From an uncultured Opitutia bacterium (GTDB lineage: Bacteria > Verrucomicrobiota > Verrucomicrobiia > Opitutales > Opitutaceae): a stretch of 45,245 nt of DNA. The notes under the pieces were generated by a model. That model saw only the letters and a list, made by a program, of their open reading frames with translations, made no database searches and was not told where the DNA came from. Positions 11,001-23,000 of the stretch are shown here, in pieces; position 1 is the stretch's first letter; every line of letters begins with the position of its first letter. The stretch spans positions 1 to 45,245 of the forward strand of contig CAIQQB010000096.1 of assembly GCA_903873805.1 (NCBI GenBank). The letters are read 5' to 3'. The translations under genes were made by a program, and so were the position numbers.

Positions 11001-14000
11001 GAGGATGAAGGTCCCGGTGCCGTTTTTCACCAGGGAGCCCGCACCGCTTAGGATACCATCGTATTCCGAAGTGGCGTTGTTCCCGCCCAAGATGAGGGCG
11101 GCGGAAGGAAGACCGATGTTACCCGTACCAGCCAGCGAAGCAATGGTCACCGTGCTGGTACCGTTGAACTGGAGGGCGTTGGCGGTACGGCTATTGTCAA
11201 TAATGTTAGCATACTGCAGCGCGGTACCGTTGTGGATCGCGAGATTGCCACCGGCAAACTGGCCGGTGAAATCGGCGTTGTTACCCGTGGAGGTATTGTT
11301 GCTGCCATCGATGATGATCGTTCCGTTGTAGGAATTGTTGCCGGAATAGACCCGCACAAAGGCGGTCTGACCGGTGGCAAACGTGTTGTCGATCGTGAGG
11401 TTGCCACTGCCATTAAGGGCCCCGTTGATTTCGATTTCCTTGGTGGACCAACTGGTGACAAATTCAGCGCCGCCGCCATTGATCGTGATGTTGCCATTCA
11501 ACCACTGCTGACCGTCATAGACGAAGATGGCCGCGTTGTCCAAAGTGATGTTATTCGGAATATTGTGGTAGACGATGCCACCACCGGAACCACCGAAGCG
11601 CAGCACGGCGCCGCCGGAAAGATTGATCGCGCCGGTGCCGAGTGTGGTGTTGCCCTGATTGGACAGGTCATCCGCACCGAAGGCCAGAGTCGCATTATTG
11701 ACATTGGTGCCACCGACGAAGGTGTTATTGTTGGTTACGATAAACGTGCCACCGATGACAGAACCCACCGTGAGGTTACCCGGGGTGGTGGATCCGATGA
11801 CATTCAGCGTTCCATTACCCGAGATATTCGTGAGACTGGCGTTCGCCAACGTCAGAGTCCGGCCCGCATCGACCAAGATGGTGCTGTTGGCGGTGCCGAG
11901 CACAATGTTGTTTGTCAGCGTGAAGCTGGCATCCGAAATCTGCAGGGTACCGTTGTTGATCGTGAGGGTATTGCTATACGTCGCCGTGCCGAGGCTGGCG
12001 TTGTTGTTGATCTGCAGCGTACCGCCGTTGATGGTGGTGCCACCGGTGTACGTGTTGACCCCGGTCAGATTCCAGAGCCCTGTACCCTGCTTGACCAAGG
12101 AACCGATGCCGTTGCCGTTGCTCAACACGGCATTCAGCCGGTTGCGGGCGGTGCTGACGCCGTCGAGCGTCACAATGTCATTGCCGCTGTTCAGATACAG
12201 CCAACCGGCGGAGCTGTTGAAGTTGATGCCACCCGAACCGGTGGCCAGCAGGGTCACATTGCCGTCACCGCTGACGGTGAAGCCGCGGTCGTTGACCGCA
12301 TAGGTGGAGCCGGTGTATTCCAGCGTGCCATCGATGATGAGGCTGCCGGTACCCACCACACTGACATTACCCAGCGAGGTCGCCACCGGAGCGAGGGAAT
12401 TAAGTGTATCGGTGCCGTTACCCGTGACATTGGCAGACACCGTCACGGTGCCAGATGCGATATCGATCCCGACGATGGTGGTGGTATTGCCGGCGAAGTT
12501 ATTGCCAGTGATGGTTTCACCCAAACCGAGATTGGCGATGTTGGACACATCGGTCAGCTTTCTGCTCGGTGCAACCGTGATCACCTCGCCGGCGCTGCCG
12601 TCACCCACGGAACTTTGGTTCAGAGTAATGGTGCCACCCGTGGCATTGATAGAAATGATGCTGGTGTTAGGTGCGATCCCAGCACCCGACACAATTTGCC
12701 CCGTGGTCAGACCGGCGACTGACGGCACATTCACCGTATTGTTATCAATCGCAAAATTAGCACTGATGGTTGCACCCAGCCAGCTGGTGTAATTTCCAGT
12801 GATCTGGACGTTGTTCAGGTTCGAAGCGCTGAGGGTGCCACCGTTGATGGTGGTGATGCCACTGTAGGTGTTGTTGTCACCCAAGGTCCACTTGCCCTGA
12901 CCATTCTTGGTCAGCGAAGTCGTACCCGAACCGTTATCGGCAATGACCGGAGCGAACGTGCTGGCGCCGGTGTAGCTGCCGCCGAGAAGCAAGTTATTGA
13001 TGGTGTTGCTGCCTTCATAGGCCAGCGCACCGGTATTCGTGAAGTTAAGCGCGCCGGTGCCATTATTGGTGATGGTGGCGTTGCCGGTGGTCGCCTCAAT
13101 CGTGAAGAGACGATCCGTATTGGCCCCCGAGCCCACATAAACCAGATTGGTCCCATCCAAGAGGAGGCTGGAGGAGGCACTGGAAGACGCGCCGATCGCA
13201 CTGTTGACCCCGCCATTGGCGAGACTCGTCACCGTGAGGGTGGTGTTGTCGATGTCGGTGATGCCGCTGAAGCTGTTGTTGCCGCTGAGCAAGATGGCTC
13301 CGCCGCCGTCGAAGCTGACGTTGGCCGTGCTGCTCTGGCTGATATTGCCGGTAAGCGAGAGGCTGGAGCTGGGCTGCACCACGACGCTGAGGTTGCTGCC
13401 CACAATGTTGACATCGGCACTCACCGTATGAGTACCCGCCAGCACTTCAACCAAGCTCGCATTACCGCCATTGTCCAAGCTCAGGACGCTGCCGCCAGTC
13501 GAATTGATGGTGAAGCTCTTGTAGTTGGTATTGAAGAACAAGCCACCCACGGTCCGGTTGCTGTCGAGGGTCACCGTACCGCTGAGGTCGGTAAACGAAT
13601 TGTTGCCGAAGGCCACGCGCTTGGTGGCTCCATCGCCAATCGTGGCGTTCGCCCAATTGTTGGCATTACTCCACAGCCCGCTGCTGCTGGTGTTGCCGGT
13701 CCAAGCAAGGATATCCGTCGCGAAAGCCACGGTGACCGTCAGATTGCCACTGCCCTGGCTGAAGGCATAGGTGAGAATCGGATTCACATTGCCAACGCTG
13801 AGGTTAGTCGGATCACCGGTGTAGGTGCCGTTGAAGGAAATCAGGTTGTAAACCGACGGCGTGGTCAGAATACCCGTGACGTTGTTGTCATCGATCGCGT
13901 ACAGATTCACCTTGGCGCTGCCGATGTTTAGATTGGTCGCCAGGATCTGATCGTAGGTATTGATGTCGTGAATCTCGTAGTTGAGCACGGCGCTGTTGGA

Positions 14001-17000
14001 CAGCGTGAGGTTGTTGAGCGTCAGCGTCCCCACGAACTGTGAGCCACCCGGATTGATGATACCGTTGGTCTGGGCCGTAACCGGACCGCCAATGCTGCCG
14101 GTGCCACCGAGGCTGGCGCCACCCTTGACGGTGACCGGGGTGTTGCCGAGGGCGCCAAGAATATTGAGCGTACCCGCATTAACGTTGGTGGCACCGGTGT
14201 AGGAGCTCGAGCCCGTGAGAAACCAAGAACCAGTTCCGTTTTTGTTCACCGTGGTCGCGACGGTGTCGTTACCGTCCGGAATGCCGGCACCCAGCGCACC
14301 GTAGCCGGTGTTGGAACCATCCAGCGTGAGGTTGGTGCCAAACGGAATGGCGAGAGTGGCGCCACTTTGGAAATTGACGTTGCCACCGCCCGATACGCTG
14401 ACGGTCGCGCCCTTGGGGCCAACCGTGAAGCTGCGCTGGGTCGTGCTGTCGTTGCCGGAGAGGGCATTGTAATCCAACGCGCCACCATTGATCACGAGAC
14501 TGTTGGCGCTGTTGTCGGCGGCACCGAGACCGTTGGCCGTGACTGAGACCAAGCTGGTGTTGCCACTGCCAAACGACGGTTGGTTCAGGGTGACGATATT
14601 GTTGATATTATCAATGGCGACGATGGTAGAAGCCGCATTCACATTGCCACCGATAATGACCTGCCCGATGGTCAGCGTGCTGGTGTCGATGTTGTAGAGG
14701 TTCGGGTCACCACCGAAGGTGAGATTGGCGGCGGCATTGCTGGCCGTGGCGTTGGTCGAGAGGCCAATGGTGTAGGTCGTGATGCTCGTCGTCGGGTTGA
14801 ACGTTGACGTAATGTTGGCGATGGTCGTATGAACGGTCGCATTGTTGGTGATCCCGGCGGAGGCCGTGACGGTCTGGCCAACAAATAGGCCGCTGATGCT
14901 GTCGACGGTGACGAACACGTTGTTATTCGTCAGCCTATCATCGCTGTTGTTCTGGGAAAACGGTCCGACCGTAACCACCGGGGAACCGCCAAAGCCGTTG
15001 ACGGCCGCGCCGCCATCGGTGATCGAGCTGACCGAGAGCGTGCCGCTGTTGATCGTCGTGGCACCGGTGTAGCTGTTGTTGCCAGTGAGATAGAGCAGCC
15101 CATTGCCGGTCTTGGTGAGGTTGCCGCCACCCGTCCAATAGCCGCTGTTGATGTAGGTTTTGCCCGCATCGACCTGCACGGTGGCATTGGCGGTGCCGAC
15201 CGTGATGTTGCGACTGCTGACGAGCGTGGTGCTCGTGGCTGCAATTTCCAGCGTGCCGTTATTAATGGTAAGCGCACCCGCCCTATTGCCCAGCGAGTTG
15301 TTGCTTGTTACTGCAATGGTACCACCATTGATGGTGGTGCCACCCGTGTATCCACTGGAGCCGGAGAGCGTCAGCGTACCCGCCCCCGTCTTCACCAGGC
15401 TGCCGCCACCGTTCACGACACTAGAAATGGTGATGTTCTTGGCCACCCCGTTGGCGTCGGCCGCCTGGATGGTGGTGCTGTTGGCGGTGCCGATGGCAAC
15501 CGCAGTGGACCAATCGGCGCTGGCGCCGATCAGACCGCCGGAGAAGCTAATGGTCGAACCCATCGCCGAGGACGTCGTGACCGCACCACCGGAACCGAGA
15601 TAGAGGGTTGCACCGGGTTGGAGGACAGCCAAGCCCGTGCCGCCACTGACCGCACCGGCCGTCAGATTGCCGAAGGTGATCTTGTTAATGTTGGCCACGC
15701 CACCCGTCAGCAGCAGTTCGCCGACGTTGCTGTTTCCAGCCTGGGCGTTCAGCACGACACCGGAAATTGTGTCGGTCGAGTTAAAGACGCCGCCGTCAAC
15801 GTTCAGCACATTCCAGCGCGTGCTGCCGCTGATGTAACCGACGTCAACCGTACCGGCGACATTGACCACGCCGCCCTCTTGGCGCATGCCGCCGTCGGAA
15901 TTACCGTTGGCACCGTTGACATTGCTGCCGATCTGCATGGAGCCGATGGTGACAGTGCCGCCCCAGACCTGCAGACCGGTAAAGTTGGTGTTAAGGCTGA
16001 GGATTGCACCACCCGTGCTGTTACCGATGCTCCGGGAAATGCCGAGGAAGTTGGCGGTGAAGTTGCCGCCATTGATGCGGATCGTGCCGGTGTCACCGCC
16101 GTTGCTGTTGGTGACGATGGTGCCGAAGGTGGAGTTGCCGGAATCCTGCAGGTAGCCGTTGCTCTCGCGAATCACGGTACTGCCCGTCAGGTTCAGATTG
16201 GCCCCGTTGAGGTAGAATTCCGCCCCGGTGAACGTGTTGATGTTCAAGGCGGTCAGATTGGCCGTACCACCGCTGAACTCCAGCGTGCCGCCATTGATCA
16301 CGACGTTACCGGTGAGGTTGGCGTTGGCGATATTTTCCGTGCCGGTGCCGGTTTTGGTGAGATCGCCGGTGCCGGAGAGATTGCCGTTGTAGGTGTAGGT
16401 GGTGGCGATCGCGGGGATGTTGACCGTCAGGACGATCTGGTTACCCGAAGCGTTTCGGAGGGCGAAATCCTGGGCGCCGACCAAACCGCCGAGGGTGATG
16501 GCGGTCACGTTGCTGCCGACCACCAGATTACCGCCCTGGTTGTTGTAGTTCAGGACGGCGTTCTGCAGGGCATTGCTATTACTGAGCAGCACATTGCCGC
16601 CGGAAATATTCACATTGCCCGAGAAAGTGTTGGCCTGGGTGAGGTTGGTCGTGCTGGTGCCGATCTGATTCAGCCCACCCGTACCGGAGATCAGATTGTT
16701 GAAGGTGACATTGCCGGACTTGTTGATGGCGAGCGTCCCGTTATTGCTGATGCTGCCGATCACACTGCCGCTGACGCCGCCCGCACCGATCTGGAGGGTG
16801 CCGCCGACGATGCTCGTGTTGCCGGTGTAGGTTTCATTATTGGTCAGAACCACGATACCGGTCGTGCCGTCGATTTTCAAAGCGCCAGCGCCGCTGGAGT
16901 TGCCAATCACACCGCTGAGTGTGATGGTGTTCGATTGGGCGTCGATGGTACCGGCGAAGCCACCGGCGATCGTCATGTTATTGGCAATGGTCAACCCATT

Positions 17001-20000
17001 GGCTCCGGCTTCCAACTCGGCGGTGCCGGTGATGGCCACCGTACCCGTGCTGAGCGCAGAACTGCTGCCCACTTGCAGGGTACCGGCGCCGAGCGTCGTG
17101 TTGCCGGTGTAGGTGTTGGTGCCATTCAAGGCGAGAAGGCCGCTGCCGAGCTTTTGCACACCCTTGGTGCCATTGCTGCTAATGTTGCCAGCGATCGTCA
17201 GCGAGTCCGCCGGGTTGCTTACGGTCACCTGCACGTTGTCGTTCAACACGACCGGTGCCGTGATGGAATGATTACCCAGAAACACGCCAACGGTGCTGGC
17301 CGCACCCTGGTTGTCGAACGTGAGTTTGCCACTGCTACCCTGATTGATACTGTAGGAATGACTGCTGGTGAAGGTGAGCGCACCGACCGAGTGGTCACCG
17401 TCGAGCGTGACCGAAACGGCGCCGGTATTGGTACCGTTGAAGTTGGCCGTGTCACCGCTGTTGGTCGGAACGGCGGCATCCCAGTTGCCACCCGTGGACC
17501 AGGAACCCGAACCCGTGGCGAGCCAGTTGGCGATCGGCGGGGTGCCGTTGATGGTGAGAGTCACATTGCCCAGACCGTCGGTGCCAAACAGATACGTGAA
17601 GCCCGCCTGGGGATTCAGGATGCTCAGGTTGGAGACGCTGCCCGTGAGGGTGCCGGTGTAGTTGAAGAGATCATACACCTGGTTGGTCACGGTGCCGCCC
17701 GGACCATTGGGCAGCCACTTCTGGGTGGTGCTGCCGACACTAAGGAGATTCAGCCCGCCGCCATTGATCGTAAGGCCACCGCTGTTGGTGACAAACAGCT
17801 GGTCATAGGAGCTGTTGCTCGCGAACTCGAAGGTGTAGATCGATCCGGCATTGGCGGTCAGCCCGGCCAGGGTGAGGGTGCCGACGCCGTTGGTTCCGGG
17901 GGCGATCACGCTATTGGCTGCGGTCGTCACGACACCCTTGACGCTACCCGCACCCGTGAGGGTCTGCGGGGTGGCTCCACCGATAAGTGTAATGCCACCG
18001 CCCGAGAGACGGCTGGTATCCAAGGTGGCGCCGGCTGCCACCGCAATGTTCGGCGCATTGGCGATGTTGTTGGTGCTGCTGTCAATCAGGCCCAGCGTGC
18101 CGCCGGAAACACTGACATTGCCGGTGAAGGTGTTGGTGTTGCTGGCCGCGAGCAAGGACCACTGGCCGATGCCCGTTTTGTCGATGCTGGTCGAACCACC
18201 CGTGCCGTCCACAATCGGATCTGAAATGGTATTGTTGCCGGTGTTGCTGCCGGCCAAAGTCAGGGTGCGGTTGCCGCTGCCAATCGTGTTGATCGGGATA
18301 AAGCCGGTGACGTTCAGCGTGCCGGTGCCGGAGGCGTCCAACGTGCCACCGTTTTGGGTGAGGGAGAAGCCGCGGTTCGTGCTGGTATTGCCGCCCGTGT
18401 ACTGCAGGCTGCCACCGTCGAGCACCAAGGCGGTGGGGGCGATGGTGGTCTGGCCGAGATTATCATTCGGCAGCACGGTCAGCGTCGCGCCGTTGATCGT
18501 CGGCGTGAAGCTGCCGTTGGAAATGGCCTGCGACAGGGTGAACGTGCGGTTGACGGGATCGATACCCACGATGGTGGTGCCGGCCGTGATATTGGCGCCC
18601 GTCACCGTCATGCCGACCCCGATTTCATCGGTGAAAGGAAGCGTAAAGCCGGTGAAGCTGCCGGTGACATTGGCTCCGACGACGACGCCCGCCACCGGAA
18701 CGCCGTTGAACAGACGGTTGACGCTCAGCGTACCACCGGAAATGACAGTTTGGCCACCGTAAGTGTTGTTGCCGCTCAAAACCAACTTGCCGTTGCCCGT
18801 CTTGGTCAGCGGACCGTAATTGTTGGCCTGGCTGCTGATGGTGCCGGCGACCGTAAGGGTATTGCCACTACCGACATTGAAAGTTCCGCCGCCGCCGTAG
18901 ATGATGATATTGCGATTGGCGGTGGTGGTGTTGCTCCCGGTGGTATTGCTTTCAATCAGGCTGAAGCTGCCATTCGGCGTGATGGTGGCACCGTTGACAT
19001 TCAACGTGCTGGCGGTGCCGAAAGGAATGACCGTATTGGCTGCGCCGACCACAATCAACGCATTGCCGTTCAAGGTGACCGTAGTCCCACTGATGGCGAG
19101 AACCGTGCGACCCATGAAGGTAGATCCGGGACCGAAGCCGACCGGCAAGGTTGCTGAAGCCAAGTTAACTGTGGGCGACGAAGCGTTGCTGCCCGAGGCG
19201 GCGACGACCACCGTGCCGCTGCCGCCACCGAAGTTTTGATCGGTCGAGACCACCACGTTGCTCCCGTTGAGGTAGGTCTGGCCGATGTACGTGTTGAGGC
19301 CGGCGAGATTGGTCGTGCCAGGACCGGCGACCGTCAGTGTGGAATTACCGATATTATTGGCGATGATGGCATTGACCGTGAGACCACCGGTGCCATAGTT
19401 CTGCAAGATCAGATCCGAATTGCCGGTGAGGGCGCTCACCAGCGTACCATTGCCGATGGTGTAGGCGTTGGCACCGGTAAAGAGCAGGCCGCCGTTTTGC
19501 AGGGTCAGCTTGTTGCTGCCGAGATCGGCGATCTGGCCGTTCTGCGTGGTGGTGACCTTGAGAGAGTTGACGGTTTCGGCGGCCGTAACGGTCTGGTTGT
19601 CGGTGGCAAGGTAGTTGATGCTATTGTTGCCGCCGGAACCGACGAAGCCTGTGTAACCGGAGAAGCCCGACAGGATGTAGTTGCCCGCGACACCATAAGG
19701 CAGCGAGGTTGCCCAGTTGGTGGCACCGGTGTTATCGGTGAAGGTGATGCGGCCGCCGTAAGTGTTATCAGTGTTGTTGGCACCGACGGTACGGTTGCTG
19801 GTGGTGGTGAAAGTGAGGTTGCTGCCGATCTGGGCGAAGTTGAGCGAACCACCGGTGGCGGTGGCGGTGAGGGAACCGAGGGTGACCGTGGTGCCGAGAC
19901 CGCCGTTGCTATTGGCCAGGAGCTGGCCGCCGCCGGCCGAGACCGTCACGGCGCCGAAGTTTTGATTGGTGGCAACAGCGCCGGAAGGATTGGCGAACAC

Positions 20001-23000
20001 GAGCAGTTCACCACCGTTGAACGTGAGCGGGGCGCGAACGCTGGTGTTGCCGCCGACGAGGTCGGTTGAAGCGGCGTTGGCGTTGCTGAAGTCGAGCTTG
20101 AGGGTGCCGCCGGCGGCCACAATCGGACCGGTGTTCTGCGAATTGCTGATCATCGACAACGTGGAAGTACCGACCTTGGTCATGCCGGCGCTGTTGGAAC
20201 CCGTGGTGGCCCCGATTTTGCCGTTGAAGACGTCGTTAAGGCTTAGGCTGCCGATGACGTAATTGATGGAGCCGTTGCCGTTGCTCTCGGCGTTGAAGCC
20301 CGGACCGTTGAGGGCGCCGTTCTGGACACCACCGAAGATGTAATTGCTGGTGGTGTTGCGGGCGCTGAACGACTCGGCGCCGGTACCAAAGTCAAAATTG
20401 GTGAAGGCGAAGTTGAGGTTGGAACCGGTGCTGCTGGAGCTGCCGCGCCAGTTCTGCGTAGTGCTGCCGAAGTTAACGGTGCCGCCGAAGGCCGAGAACA
20501 TGTTCAGGTTGACGGTATTGACGCCGCCGCCGTTCAGCAGGAAGTAGGTGCCATCACCGACCACGATGGAGTTGTAGCTGGCCGTGTTGGACGAGAAAGT
20601 CGTGGTTCCGCCCAGATTGTAGAAATAAACCGCCGCTTGAACGTTGTTACCTTCGGACAGGACGGTGACGCCATTGCTGAGAGCAAACCGGGCGGCAGGA
20701 CTGATGCTGTTGGTCAAACCGAGCGTACCGCCAAGGATGAATCCGGTGCCGGTGAAATTACCGGAAGCGAACGAGAGATTTCCCGAGGTGGTCTTGTAGA
20801 ACGTGTCGGTACCGCCGAAGTTGACGTTGCCGGAGACGGTGCCGCTCTGGAGAATGATGCTGTTGGCGGTGATGGAGCCCTGATTGGCGTTGAAGCCGCC
20901 AGTCAGCGTGCCGCTGCTCAGGGTGAGGGTGTTGAGCGGGTCGAGCGTGTTGTTGTTGCTGCCATAGCTCAGCGTGCCGCCGCTGATGATGACATTGCCG
21001 CCATTGGGAAGAACGTTGTTGCCGCTGAGATTGAGGGTACCACCGCTGATGTTGGTGGTGCCGGTGTAAACCTGCTGAGCGCCGAAGCTGACATTGCCCG
21101 TCTGGCCGCTGGCACCCACGATCTGGACGTTGATGTTGCCGGTGAGGTCGGTCGCATTGTTGATCTGCAGCTGGCCGCTGCCGCCGCCGAGGGGCACCAC
21201 GCCGCTGGAGGAGGTAAGGGTGCCGGTATACGTGAGGAGGCCGCTGGCGGCACCGATGCCGAGACCATTGAAGGCACCGAAGTCGAGCGTGTTGCTGTTG
21301 GTGGTGCTGGACGTGATACCGACGGAACCGGCCGACAGCGTGCTGATGTGCGCGAGGAAAGTGTTGTCGAGGGCGCCGGTGCTGGCGACCATGCCGCCCG
21401 AATTGACCAGCACATTGCCGGTCGGGGTAAACGCGCCGGGGGCGATAATGAGCACGCCGCTGTTGACCGTGGTGCCGCCGGTGTAGGTGTTGAAGGTGTT
21501 ATTGGCGGCGGACTCGTTCAGCAACCAAGTGTTGGTGCCATTCTTGGTGACGGAGAGAACACCGCCGCCCGGATTGTCGGTGAGCCCCACCTCGAGGCTG
21601 CCGCCCCCGATGCCCGAGCCCTGGAGGATCAGGTTGGAATTGCCGCCCGTGGCGCTGAACCCGATGTTGCCGGTGTTGCTGAAATCAAACACCCCGGTCG
21701 CGCCGGCGCTGGTACCCGCATTGAGGGTGGCGTTGCCGATGCCGACGGAAAAGAGATGGTCGCTGGAGCCGTTGGCCGTGCTGTTGTAGCTGAGGATACC
21801 GCCGTCGTTGATGACGAGCGAGGTGGCGGCGCTGGTACTCAAGCCGATGTTGTTGTTGAGACCGGCGGTGGAGAAGGTGTTGATGAGCAGTGTGCCGGTG
21901 TTGATCACGGTGTTGCCCGTGTAAGTGTTGACACCGGTCAGCGACAGCGTGCCGTTGCCGCCCTTGGTCAGACCGTAGTTGTTGCCATTGTCCTTGATGA
22001 TGCTGGCGATGGTGAGGGTGCTGGCATTGACCGTGATGACCGGGCTGGTACCCAGCGTAACGACGCCGATGCCCGTGAGGCTCAGGGCCGCCGTGCCATT
22101 GAAGGTGAAGCTGCTGTTTATGTTTACGCTGTTTGACGCCGTACTGGCAGCAGTCGCATCGAGGAAGCCGCCGTTGATGGTCAGAATGCCGGCGCCCAGT
22201 CCATTGGAACCGGCCAGGGCGAGCGTGCCGGAGTTCAGCGTTATGCCGCCATTGAAGTCATCGTTGGCCGAAAACGTCATGGTAGCGCTGGCCGGGGCCC
22301 CCGTGGGCGCCTGGTTAAGCACGACCGAATTATTGGTGAAATTGATGTAGCTGATGGTGAAGGGCGTGCCAGTATTGAGCAGGGTACCGCCGGAACCCAC
22401 GACCTCGCCGACAAAGAGGTTGGCGACCGAAGTGGTCATAAAGACCGTGTTGTTGCCATTGCCGTTCGCCGTGAGCGAAGTCGCGGCGCTGCCGAGCACC
22501 ACGCGGCCGTTGCCGTCGATGGTGAGGGCCTGGCTGGAGCCGCGGATGTTGGCGCTGGCCGTGAGGGTGTAGCCCGAGGCGACATTCCACGACTGGGTAT
22601 TGTTGGCGGAGCCCAAGTTGAGCGTGATATTGCCGAAGGTGACGTTTTGCGTCGTGTTCGACATGTTGATGCCACCGCTGCCGACAGTGATTCTGCCGCC
22701 AAAGGTCTGATTGTTGGTGGCGCTGAAAGTCTGACTTACGCTGCTGGCATTGCCCGCCCAGAATTGAAATCCGTCGACCGAGATCGTGGCGTTCGTACCG
22801 GTGAAGAAGGTGTTGTTGCCCCCGACGGTGTCATTGACCACGATGGTGTAGCCGGCGGTCGGCACGACGCCGTTGATCCAGCTGCCGGCGACATTGAGGT
22901 TGGTCGTGTTGTTGCCCTTGTAGTCGAGGATGGTGGCAGCGCGCAAACTCGTCGACATGACGATGGCCATGGCGGCCATGGCGGCGAGCAGGGTGAAGCG

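Noticed and set aside
15618-18224. Plus-strand 868-codon open frame, and many others of 100-500 codons antisense to the giant gene
   Set aside because: They are opposite a Gly/Thr/Asn/Val-rich coding strand, whose reverse complement rarely makes stops. The proteins are Asp/Arg/Ala/Gly-rich with no domain, signal or start context.
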